Source: Rhodocyclaceae bacterium (GTDB lineage Bacteria > Pseudomonadota > Gammaproteobacteria > Burkholderiales > Rhodocyclaceae). From it: 39,713 bases of DNA. The notes below the pieces were generated by a model. It ran no database searches and had not been told where the DNA came from. It saw only the letters and a program-made list of their open reading frames with translations. Made by a program: the position numbers and the translations under genes. Shown piece by piece: positions 1 through 6,966 of the stretch (within the stretch, counting starts at the first letter, position 1; every line of letters begins with the position of its first letter). The stretch spans positions 1 to 39,713 of the forward strand of contig JAGRGD010000330.1 of NCBI GenBank assembly GCA_020445665.1. Reading direction: 5' to 3'.

Positions 1-127
1 CCACAAGGCGCGGGAGGAAGGCAAGGGTGGCCCCCTTGGCGACGAGCGCAACGAAGTGGCGCGGGCTCACAGCCTCAACCCCAGCAGACCACAGCGCGAC
101 CGCCATACAAATGTCCACAGACCCTAG
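1..127. mobile_element. MITE-like element, copy 1 (right part, truncated by window start)
   Basis: Bases 1-81 match 11954-12034 and bases 82-127 match 12130-12175, with only about two mismatches in the left block. The element therefore lacks the 95 bp at 12035-12129 that copy 2 carries. It ends with the same terminal inverted repeat (ends CAGACC at 118-123) followed by CTAG at 124-127, the likely target site. No transposase reading frame is visible. The left end lies outside the window. The CTAG provides the stop codon of the exosortase gene on the minus strand. Confidence 0.85.
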
Positions 128-618
128 GCCGCACCGGCGAATTCCCGTCTGGCGACCCAGCGCATCCACAGCAGCCAGACGACCAGCACGTCGAGCATGA
201 TCAGGGCCTGCCAGAGATAGAGGTGGGCAAACTCGAAGACTTCCCGGTGCCAGCCGGCCAGGTAGAAGAGGGTGACGATGCGCAGCAGGTTGACGGCCTG
301 GATGGCGGCGAAGCCGACGACCGCGCCCACCAGCCGTGCACGCCACGGCGCCGGATAGGCCAGCACCGCGGCGAACAGGATCAGGCAGGCCTCGACACCA
401 TTGCAGCCCGCCTCGATCGAGACGCCGATGCCGGTCCCGGCATGCTGGAGGACCTTGCCGCTGGCGACCACCGATGGATCGAAAAAGGACAGCAGCGTCG
501 CGCTGATGCTGGCCAGCAGGCTGGTCCATGGCACGACGAGCCAGGCCTGGGCCGGCGGCGTCAGCTCGGCGAGGAAGAACGCCACGACGAGGACCAGAAA
601 GAGGATGAAGAAACGCAC
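124..618 (-). CDS. xrtH: Exosortase H (XrtH)-like membrane transpeptidase
   Basis: Small (164 aa) polytopic inner-membrane protein of the exosortase/archaeosortase family, which recognises C-terminal PEP-CTERM-like sorting signals of exported proteins. The family triad is visible: Cys72 in AGCNGVEA, Arg113 in NLLRI and His132 in EFAHLYLWQ. Hydrophobic segments lie at about 3-19, 33-46, 76-90, 97-121 and 136-152. The length fits the short XrtH subgroup, known to act on IPTLxxWG-CTERM proteins. The start is GTG at 616-618 with only a weak ribosome site. The TAG stop (124-126 on plus) is part of the CTAG bordering the miniature element, so the element sits exactly at the gene end. No IPTL-type substrate is seen in this window. 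The family is secure; the XrtH subtype is inferred from size and motif context. Confidence 0.85.
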   Translation of the reverse strand: MRFFILFLVLVVAFFLAELTPPAQAWLVVPWTSLLASISATLLSFFDPSVVASGKVLQHAGTGIGVSIEAGCNGVEACLILFAAVLAYPAPWRARLVGAVVGFAAIQAVNLLRIVTLFYLAGWHREVFEFAHLYLWQALIMLDVLVVWLLWMRWVARREFAGAA

Positions 619-863
619 GGACCGGAGACACCACCGCCGGGAGGGATCGACAGACTAGCAGCATTGCGGTCGCGCCAGCGCCCCACCCGGCCCGCTTTCC
701 CGGCCTCCCGTCGCGGCGCCGGGGCCACCACCGCAAGCCCGGGTCCGACTACACTGCAAGCTGACCGTCATTGGACGGTCGATCGAAGGGCGGCAGCGCG
801 GGGCAGATCCCGACCCGCCGGCAAACCGCCCCACCCCTGACATCGACGAGGAGGTTGGACAAC
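619..863. other. Intergenic region between divergent xrtH and MBL-fold gene
   Basis: No convincing gene. Holds a perfect 7-bp inverted repeat (GACCGTC/GACGGTC, 763-769 and 774-780, 4-base loop) and a possible -10 box TACACT at 750-755 without a recognisable -35. Promoters of both flanking genes should lie here. The short reading frames inside are compositional. Confidence 0.5.
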
Positions 864-1667
864 ATGATGCGATTGATGAGCGCAGCGGCGGCCCTCGCCG
901 CCATGGCCCTGGCGTGGCCCGCCGGCGCCTGGGAACTCCAGTGGTACGGCCAGGCCGCGGTGCGGATCACCAGCCCCGGCGGCAAGGTGATCCTGATCGA
1001 CCCGTTCATCACGAAGAACCCGAAGACGCCCGATGAGCTGAAAGACCTCGCCAAGCTCGGCCCCGTCGACCTGATCCTCGTCACCCATGGCCACGGAGAC
1101 CATGTGGGCGACACCGCCGAGATCGCCCGCAGCTCTGGCGCCAAGGTGGCCATGAACGCGGACATGGGCCAGACCTTCGGCATCCTCGACATCGTGCCCT
1201 TCAAGCAGCTGATCCGTTTCAACAAGAGCGGCCCGATCCAGCCGGTGGACGGCATCACGGTCACGATGGTCCGCGCAGAGCACAGCTCGGAAGTGGTGCA
1301 CACCGATCCGGCTACCGGCGCCAAGTCCGTTCACCCGGGCGGCGAGCCGGCCGGCTACATCATCGAGCTCGAGAACGGGTTCAAGATCTATCACGCTGGA
1401 GACACCGGCGTCTTCGCCGATATGAAATTCATCGGCGAGTATTACAAGCCCGACCTGGAGCTGCTGCCGATCGGCGGCCACTTCACGATGGATCCGGTCC
1501 ATGCCGCCTACGCCGTCAAGAACCTGCTGCGCAGCAAGAAGGTGGTACCGATCCACTACGGCACCTTCCCGCCCTTGAAGGGCACGCCGGAGGCCTTCAA
1601 GGCCGCGCTGGGCGAGAGCAGCACCGAAGTGGTGGTGATGACACCCGGCGACGTACTGAACTTCTGA
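864..1667 (+). CDS. Exported metallo-beta-lactamase-fold hydrolase (UPF0173-like)
   Basis: 267-aa metal-dependent hydrolase of the MBL fold. The metal-binding signature THGHGDH is at residues 74-80 (His75, His77, Asp79, His80). Further metal-site segments are EHSS around residue 135, HAGDTG around 180 and a late IHYGTF histidine near 235, as in the UPF0173 group. The N-terminus MMRLMSAAAALAAMALAW ends in an AGA-type cleavage site near residue 22, so the enzyme is probably periplasmic, unlike most cytoplasmic UPF0173 members. The start ATG 864 is chosen because GAGGAGG at 848-854 lies nine bases upstream; the frame is open further upstream without support. The TIR gene starts 12 bases after the stop, suggesting co-transcription. 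Substrate unknown. Confidence 0.88.
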   Translation: MMRLMSAAAALAAMALAWPAGAWELQWYGQAAVRITSPGGKVILIDPFITKNPKTPDELKDLAKLGPVDLILVTHGHGDHVGDTAEIARSSGAKVAMNADMGQTFGILDIVPFKQLIRFNKSGPIQPVDGITVTMVRAEHSSEVVHTDPATGAKSVHPGGEPAGYIIELENGFKIYHAGDTGVFADMKFIGEYYKPDLELLPIGGHFTMDPVHAAYAVKNLLRSKKVVPIHYGTFPPLKGTPEAFKAALGESSTEVVVMTPGDVLNF

Positions 1668-1679
1668 CCGTAGCGGCCC

Positions 1680-2501
1680 GTGCTCGAGGGCAGCCTCCAG
1701 ATCGGCGCGATCGCCCTGCTGGCGATGATGGTGCTGGCGGTGATCGCGGGACTGCGCGCCAGCCGCGAGGGCGTCGCGATCGGGGCGCTGCTGCTCGGCG
1801 GCGTCCTCGGGGTGATCGGCGTGGCCAGTCTGCTCAACTGGGGCACCAATGGCCGCGTCGCCCCGGCCGAGTCGACGCCCTGGCTGTCTCTTGGCTGGAT
1901 CACGATCACGGCGCTGATCGTTCGCCGGCGCCGCCGGGCGGGCCTGGCCATGCGCGCCCCCACCCGGCCGTCGGCGACCTCACGCGGCGCCGAACCGCCG
2001 CCCATGCCGCGTCGAGGCGAAACCCCCTCGATCTTTCTCTCCTACCGCCGCAGCGACAGCCAGGACGTCACCGGCCGCCTCTATGATCGGCTGGTCCAGC
2101 ACTTCGGGCGCGACCACGTCTTCAAGGACGTGGACAACATCCCGCTGGGGGTGGACTTCCGCCGCTTCATCGGCGAGCAGGTAGGCCGCTGCGACGTCCT
2201 GCTGGCGGTGATCGGACCGAGCTGGCTGGACGCCCGCAACGACCAGGGAGAGCGGCGCCTCGACGAGGGGCGCGATCTGGTCCGGGTGGAGATCGCCGCC
2301 GCCCTGAAACGGGACATTCCGGTGGTACCCATCCTCATCGGCGGGGCCGCCGTGCCGGCCTCGGAGACGCTGCCGGAGGAGCTGCGCGCGCTGAGCGATC
2401 GCAACGGCATCCAGGTGCGCCCGGATCCGGACTTCCACCGCGACGTGGATCTGCTGGTGGACGGCCTCGGCCGGCTGCAAACCGCGCCAAGCAGGCCTTA
2501 A
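1680..2501 (+). CDS. Membrane-anchored TIR-domain protein
   Basis: 273 aa. Three hydrophobic segments (about 5-24, 31-53, 66-82) are followed by an Arg-rich stretch VRRRRR at 81-86, which places the C-terminus in the cytoplasm, then a proline-rich linker (92-115). The TIR domain covers about 117-260: it opens with SIFLSYRRSDSQD, continues with a VFKDVDNIPLG box at 147-157, CDVLLAVIGPSWLD at 171-184 and VRVEIAAAL at 201-209. Glu204 in the last motif is at the position of the NADase glutamate in catalytic bacterial TIRs. Bacterial TIR domains often cleave NAD+ or make cyclic ADP-ribose signals, some in antiphage defence; activity here is inferred. The start is GTG 1680, 12 bases after the MBL-fold gene. 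No Thoeris ThsA or CBASS partner is adjacent. Confidence 0.85.
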   Translation: MLEGSLQIGAIALLAMMVLAVIAGLRASREGVAIGALLLGGVLGVIGVASLLNWGTNGRVAPAESTPWLSLGWITITALIVRRRRRAGLAMRAPTRPSATSRGAEPPPMPRRGETPSIFLSYRRSDSQDVTGRLYDRLVQHFGRDHVFKDVDNIPLGVDFRRFIGEQVGRCDVLLAVIGPSWLDARNDQGERRLDEGRDLVRVEIAAALKRDIPVVPILIGGAAVPASETLPEELRALSDRNGIQVRPDPDFHRDVDLLVDGLGRLQTAPSRP

Positions 2502-2515
2502 GGGACGCTTAAGGC
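2495..2515 (+). terminator. Hairpin overlapping the end of the TIR gene
   Basis: GCCTTAAG (2495-2502) and CTTAAGGC (2508-2515) form a perfect 8-bp stem with a 5-base loop across the stop codon. No T-run follows, so it may be a factor-dependent terminator or an mRNA-end stabiliser rather than an intrinsic terminator. Confidence 0.4.
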
Positions 2516-2578
2516 AGCGTCGGCGCCAAACCGCTACCCTCGGCGCAAATCAATAACATTACTGGGTCAGGGGGTATT

Positions 2579-3511
2579 ATGAGGTTCGCACGTTCATCGC
2601 GCGCCATGCAGATCGGTGTTTGCCTGGCGGGCCTGGTGCCCGCGACCGGGATGGCCGTCGATCCGCCCACCAAGGCGCCCAACTTCGGCACGGTCGCGAA
2701 CACCCGCCACAACCTGACCCAGAGCTTCCTCGGCACGGGCGCCGGCTGGATGAGCCTCTCCCGCAACGACTACGGGGAGGTCTGTGTCTACTGCCACACC
2801 CCCCACGCCGCCAGCGGTCGCACCCAGGCGCCGCTCTGGAACCGCACCCAGCGGGAAACCACCTACACCACCTACGACGCCCTCGGCACGACGTCCCTGA
2901 GCCAGGCGGTCTCGCAACCCGGCGCCAACTCGCTGACCTGCCTGAGCTGCCACGACGGCACCACCGCGATCGACTCGGTCATCAACATGCCTGGTCCACG
3001 CCGCTACGACGCCGGCCAGGAGACGGGGCAGAGCAACAGCTTTCTCGACAGCTGGTCGCCGGGTCCGGGCGACACGCCGTTCGGCGGCCACGGCTCCCTC
3101 GACAACTCGCCGTCCGGCCTGTCCCAGTTCGGCGCCTGCCAGTCCTGCCATTCCATCAATGGCGACCAGCACGACCCGTCCACCATGGCGGCCTTCGACA
3201 TCTTCAACATCGCGACCGACCTGCGCAACGACCATCCCGTGGGGGTGCGCTTCCCGACCGACAATCCGGACTACCGGTCGGGGACCACCGACCGGGGCGC
3301 CGTGCGCTTCTTCGATGGGGACGGCGACGCCCGGCCCGACCCCGACGAGGTGCGCTTCTACGACACCGGCGACGGCTTCGAGGTGGAATGCGCTTCCTGC
3401 CACGACCCCCACGGCGTACCGTCGGACGGGGCCGGCAGCACCTTCAATCCGGCCTTCCTGCGCGTCGCCAACAGCGAGAGCAACCTGTGCCTGAGCTGCC
3501 ACGTGAAGTAG
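2579..3511 (+). CDS. Exported pentahaem cytochrome c
   Basis: 310-aa periplasmic multihaem cytochrome. Five CxxCH haem attachment motifs are visible: CVYCH at 69-73, CLSCH at 121-125, CQSCH at 187-191, CASCH at 271-275 and CLSCH at 304-308. The N-terminus (MRFARSSRAMQIGVCLAGLV, cleaved after the ATGMA near residue 26) is a Sec signal. Spacing between haems is wide (48-84 residues) except the last two, and the HTPHA and HDPHG contexts resemble the doubled-CxxCH cytochromes that transfer electrons in respiratory chains. Partner and midpoint potential cannot be read from sequence. ATG 2579 follows CAGGGGG at 2568-2574 (short spacing). No oxidoreductase partner is adjacent; the gene converges with arginase, with 9 bases between. 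Confidence 0.9.
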   Translation: MRFARSSRAMQIGVCLAGLVPATGMAVDPPTKAPNFGTVANTRHNLTQSFLGTGAGWMSLSRNDYGEVCVYCHTPHAASGRTQAPLWNRTQRETTYTTYDALGTTSLSQAVSQPGANSLTCLSCHDGTTAIDSVINMPGPRRYDAGQETGQSNSFLDSWSPGPGDTPFGGHGSLDNSPSGLSQFGACQSCHSINGDQHDPSTMAAFDIFNIATDLRNDHPVGVRFPTDNPDYRSGTTDRGAVRFFDGDGDARPDPDEVRFYDTGDGFEVECASCHDPHGVPSDGAGSTFNPAFLRVANSESNLCLSCHVK

Positions 3512-3520
3512 GCGGGAGGA

Positions 3521-4441
3521 TCATCTCGTTCGCCGCATCAGGGTGGACTTGCCGAACAGGCTCTCGACCAGATCGACCACCAGCTCGGCGCTCTGGTTGC
3601 GCAGGTCGCGCGCCGGGTTGAGTTCCGTCACGTCGAGCGAGGCGAGACAGCCGGTATCCGCGATCATCTCCATGCACAGCTGGGCCTCCCGGTAGGTCGG
3701 CCCCCCCTGTACCGGCGTGCCGACGCCGGGTGCCAGCGTGGGATCGAGGAAGTCCACGTCGAAGCTCACATGCAGGTGGGTGCGGCTGTCCACCAGCCCG
3801 AGTGCCATCTCCATCGCATCGCGCATGCCCATCTCGTCCACGTAGCGCATGTCGAAGACCTCCAGGCGGGCTTCGTGCACCCGACGCTTCTCGTCGGCGT
3901 CGACCGAACGGATGCCGATCTGGCGGATCTCGGCCGGCCGCACCGCAGGCACCTGATCCGACATTCCGACCAACGGGGCTGGTCCGTCCCCGCACAGGCA
4001 CGCCACCGGCATGCCATGCAGATTGCCGCTCGGCGTGATATCCGAGGTGTTGAAATCCGCGTGGGCATCGAGCCACAGCACGCGCAGCTTGCGACCGCTG
4101 GCGCGGCAATGCCGCGCCACCGCGCTGATCGAGCCGACCGCCAGCGAGTGGTCGCCCCCCAGCAGGATCGGCAGCCGACCGAGGGCCAGCTCGGCCAGCA
4201 CCGCGTCGTGCACCGCCTGGTTCCAGGCCACGACCTCTTCGAGGTGGCGATAGCCGTGGCGGGCCGGGCGCCACGGATTGGGCGGCCCCGCGACATTGCC
4301 CCGATCCTCCACCTCCAGCCCCCAGTCCCGCAGGCGTCCGGCGATTCCGGCGACGCGAAGCGCCTCCGGTCCCATCGACGCCCCCCGCATGCCGGCACCG
4401 ATGTCGGTCGGCGCCCCGATCAAGCTCACTCCCTGGCCCAT
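3521..4441 (-). CDS. rocF: Arginase
   Basis: 306-aa ureohydrolase that splits L-arginine to ornithine and urea in the cytoplasm. All manganese-binding signatures are present: GGDHS at 95-99 (His98), DAHADFN at 125-131 (Asp125, His127, Asp129) and SFDVDFLDP near 225-233 (two Asp). The C-terminal DVTELNP is the conserved arginase segment. The length is normal for bacterial arginases (about 300 aa). Agmatinase and formiminoglutamase share the fold, but MGQGVSLIGAPTDIGAG at the N-terminus and GTPVQGGPTYRE after the metal site fit arginase best. It is a single gene, divergent from the YqgE-like gene (113 bp between starts) and convergent with the cytochrome. No other arginine catabolic gene is nearby. 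Confidence 0.9.
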   Translation of the reverse strand: MGQGVSLIGAPTDIGAGMRGASMGPEALRVAGIAGRLRDWGLEVEDRGNVAGPPNPWRPARHGYRHLEEVVAWNQAVHDAVLAELALGRLPILLGGDHSLAVGSISAVARHCRASGRKLRVLWLDAHADFNTSDITPSGNLHGMPVACLCGDGPAPLVGMSDQVPAVRPAEIRQIGIRSVDADEKRRVHEARLEVFDMRYVDEMGMRDAMEMALGLVDSRTHLHVSFDVDFLDPTLAPGVGTPVQGGPTYREAQLCMEMIADTGCLASLDVTELNPARDLRNQSAELVVDLVESLFGKSTLMRRTR

Positions 4442-4554
4442 AGTCGGCCCCCGTACCCGGCTGGCGCATGCGTGCGCGAAGCTGCCAGTAAACCCGGATG
4501 CCCGCGCATCGGCAACAGGTGACGGGGCGGCCGATGCCGGCTAGTCTTGACGCC

Positions 4555-5166
4555 ATGACGACCCGTCGCACCGCCCTCCGCCATCTGCTGGTCCTCGCCG
4601 GCCTGCCCTGGCTCGACCCCGTGCTGGCGCGCCCCCATGACCACGGAGGCAGCGCCCAGGACACCATCCTGCTGGTCGCCTCGGACAAGATGGGCGATCC
4701 GCGTTTCCGCGAGACCGTGCTGATGGTCATGCGCCATGGGCCCGGCGGCCCCCTGGGTGTCATCCTGAACCGCCCGACCCGCTTCACCCGCGAACAGATC
4801 CTGCCCCGCTTCGAGGAACTGCCGGGCGGTGGCGAGCCGGTCTTCCTGGGCGGCCCGGTCAATCACAAGACCCTGTTCTACATTGCGCGCTTCGGCACCG
4901 AGCCGCCCGGGGTCCTGACCATCGCGCCGGATGTGTACATGGGGCTCGACCTGCGGGCACTCGGCCGCATGCTGGAAGCGGGCATGCGGCCGGCAGCCCT
5001 GCGGATCTATGCCGGCTACGCGGGCTGGGCGCCCGGACAGCTCGAGCGCGAGCTGCAGCAGGCGTCCTGGCATGTGCTGCCGATGGACCCCGGCGTCCTG
5101 TTCGAAGCGGACACCGACGCCCTCTACCCGCGCCTCAAGACCCGAACCCGGCTGATTCCCGCCTGA
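4555..5166 (+). CDS. YqgE/AlgH (UPF0301) family protein with an export signal
   Basis: 203-aa member of the UPF0301/DUF179 family (YqgE, AlgH), whose biochemical role is unsettled. The family core starts at about residue 36: DTILLVASDKMGDPRF, then LGVILNRPT, PVFLGGPVN, and YAGYAGWAPGQLERE near the C-terminus. Unusually, the core is preceded by about 32 residues, MTTRRTALRHLLVLAGLPWL and a VLARP cleavage-like site, which look like a signal peptide with two arginines at 4-5 (possibly Tat). YqgE proteins are normally cytoplasmic and begin close to the core. ATG 4555 is preferred over the in-frame ATGs at 4498 and 4534 because it gives the cleanest signal; none has a good ribosome site. The MFS gene follows after 2 bases, so the two are probably one transcript. 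Confidence 0.85.
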   Translation: MTTRRTALRHLLVLAGLPWLDPVLARPHDHGGSAQDTILLVASDKMGDPRFRETVLMVMRHGPGGPLGVILNRPTRFTREQILPRFEELPGGGEPVFLGGPVNHKTLFYIARFGTEPPGVLTIAPDVYMGLDLRALGRMLEAGMRPAALRIYAGYAGWAPGQLERELQQASWHVLPMDPGVLFEADTDALYPRLKTRTRLIPA

Positions 5167-5168
5167 GC

Positions 5169-6350
5169 ATGCCCCCGGCCCTCGTCCCGCGCGGGCTGGT
5201 CACGGTGCTGGGCACTTCGCAACTGGTCTGCTGGGGCATCTCCTACTACCTGATCGGCGTCTTCGCCGACGCCATCATCGAGGAAACCGGCTGGTCGCCG
5301 ACCGCGGTCCATGGGGGCTACTCGCTGGCGCTGGTGGTGATGGGCCTGATTTCGGCGCGGGTGGGCCGCTGGATCGACCGCCGGGGTGGCCGCGTCGTCA
5401 TGAGCAGCGGCTCCGTCCTGTGTGCCGTCGGCTGCAGCCTGCTGGCGGGCGCCCACTCGTTGCCGGTCTACTACCTGGGCTGGATCGTCCTCGGCGTGGC
5501 GATGCGGCTGTTCCTCTACGACGCGGCCTTCGCCGCGCTCGCCCGCATCGCCGGCAGCGGCGCGCGTGCGGCCATTTCCCGCATCACCCTGCTCGGCGGT
5601 CTGGCATCGACCGTATTCTGGCCCCTGGGCCACGCCCTGATCGGCGCGCTGGGCTGGCGCGGCGCCCTGCTGGTCTACGCCGCCCTGTCCCTCGCCACGC
5701 TGGCGCTCCACCGCAGGATTCCCGACGACGTCGCGCCACCTGGCGCCCACACGCCGCGGCCCGCCCCGGGCCGCCGCAGCGAGCGCCACCACCTGGCCTG
5801 CGCCTGGCTGTTCGCGTGGGTGGTGACCTGCGCCGGCCTGCTCAACGCGGCGATGTCCTCACACATGATCGGCCTGATGGCCGCCCTCGGCCTCGGCGCA
5901 GCCCTGGCCATTCCGCTCGCCGCGCTGCGCGGTGTCGGCCAGACCGCGGCACGCCTCGTCGAGGTCCTGTTCGGCCACCACTGGCATCCGGCCACGCTCA
6001 ATCTCGTCGCCACAGCGGTGCTGCCCCTGGCCTTTGCCGCGACCCTGCCAGCGCCCCTCGGCATTGCCGGCGGGCTGGCCTTCGCGGTGCTCTACGGCGC
6101 GGGCAATGGCCTGGTCACGATCACCCGCGGCAGCCTGCCACTGGTCCTCTTCGACACGCGGGTCTACGGCCAGCTCGTCGGTCGCCTGCTGGCACCCGGC
6201 TTCCTGGTTGCCGCGGCAGCACCGATGGCCTTTGCCTGGTGTGAGGCAGCGCTGGGCGCCCGCGCGACGGCATTCCTTGCGATGCTGCTCGCCGCGAGCA
6301 TGACGATGGCGTCAGCTGCCCTGTGGCGCCTGTCACGAAACCACGCATGA
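5169..6350 (+). CDS. Major facilitator superfamily transporter
   Basis: 393-aa inner-membrane transporter with about 12 hydrophobic segments. The loop after helix 2 carries GRWIDRRGGR at about 66-75, matching the MFS motif A (GxxxDRxGRR) between helices 2 and 3. A longer hydrophilic Arg/Pro/His-rich loop at about 183-206 separates the two six-helix halves. The substrate cannot be predicted: no drug-efflux or sugar signature was recognised, and the closest impression is the YbfB/oxalate-formate antiporter-like class of permeases. The start ATG 5169 is 2 bases after the stop of the YqgE-like gene. The next gene starts about 100 bases downstream. Confidence 0.85.
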   Translation: MPPALVPRGLVTVLGTSQLVCWGISYYLIGVFADAIIEETGWSPTAVHGGYSLALVVMGLISARVGRWIDRRGGRVVMSSGSVLCAVGCSLLAGAHSLPVYYLGWIVLGVAMRLFLYDAAFAALARIAGSGARAAISRITLLGGLASTVFWPLGHALIGALGWRGALLVYAALSLATLALHRRIPDDVAPPGAHTPRPAPGRRSERHHLACAWLFAWVVTCAGLLNAAMSSHMIGLMAALGLGAALAIPLAALRGVGQTAARLVEVLFGHHWHPATLNLVATAVLPLAFAATLPAPLGIAGGLAFAVLYGAGNGLVTITRGSLPLVLFDTRVYGQLVGRLLAPGFLVAAAAPMAFAWCEAALGARATAFLAMLLAASMTMASAALWRLSRNHA

Positions 6351-6454
6351 CGGCTTGTGGCAGAACGTGTCGCCGACCAAGCTGCGCTAAAGAGCGTCGG
6401 AATCCGGCCGTTTTCAGTCACTTATATAAGACACGGCGGCAGCGGGGTACAAAC

Positions 6455-6838
6455 ATGTTGATCAGCAAGCGCGATTTTCAGGACGCCTGGCGCGCCGCCC
6501 AGGCCGCGTTCACCTGGCCGCTCTTTTTCACCCTTGGCGGTATCGCGCTGATCGTCGGCGGACTCGCCTACATCGGTGGTCACGCAGATCCCCGCTACCG
6601 CCCCGTCTGCAGCGACCCGAGCGATGCCGCCTTCCTGTTCTTCTTCATTTCGATTCCGATCATCGGGGTATGTGGCCTGGTCGGCCTTGGCGAGGGGGTT
6701 CTGTGGGGGCGGCTCAAGCACAAGCAACCCGGCCTCGCTCGGGGCCACATCGTTCGGGCGGCCGCCCTGCTCGGCATCGCCCTCTCCCTGATCGCTGCGG
6801 ACGCCGCCGGCCTGATGCAGCTTTGCCGCATGTTCTGA
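6455..6838 (+). CDS. Small membrane protein of unknown function
   Basis: 127 aa, not recognised as a named family. Three hydrophobic segments are clear: about 22-40 (FFTLGGIALIVGGLAYI), 58-78 (AAFLFFFISIPIIGVCGLVGL) and 100-118. A periplasmic loop at 42-56 contains PRYRPVCSDPSD; Cys residues at about 51, 72 and 123 are not arranged as CxxC. ATG 6455 is chosen over the longer frame from 6323, which would overlap the MFS gene. An AT-rich stretch TTATATAAG at 6422-6430 lies upstream and could hold a -10 box. The gene stands between the MFS transporter and the OpgB-like gene with gaps of 104 and 128 bases. Confidence 0.7.
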   Translation: MLISKRDFQDAWRAAQAAFTWPLFFTLGGIALIVGGLAYIGGHADPRYRPVCSDPSDAAFLFFFISIPIIGVCGLVGLGEGVLWGRLKHKQPGLARGHIVRAAALLGIALSLIAADAAGLMQLCRMF

Positions 6839-6966
6839 CCCGCCTGCCGCGGCAACAGCATCGTAAGGGCGTGTGGCAAACCCCCCGTTTACCTGACGCT
6901 CAGGCCTAGAATCGCCCACCTGGTTTTTCGACGCGGGCGGCCCCGACCGCCGAACGCGGTGAGGCA

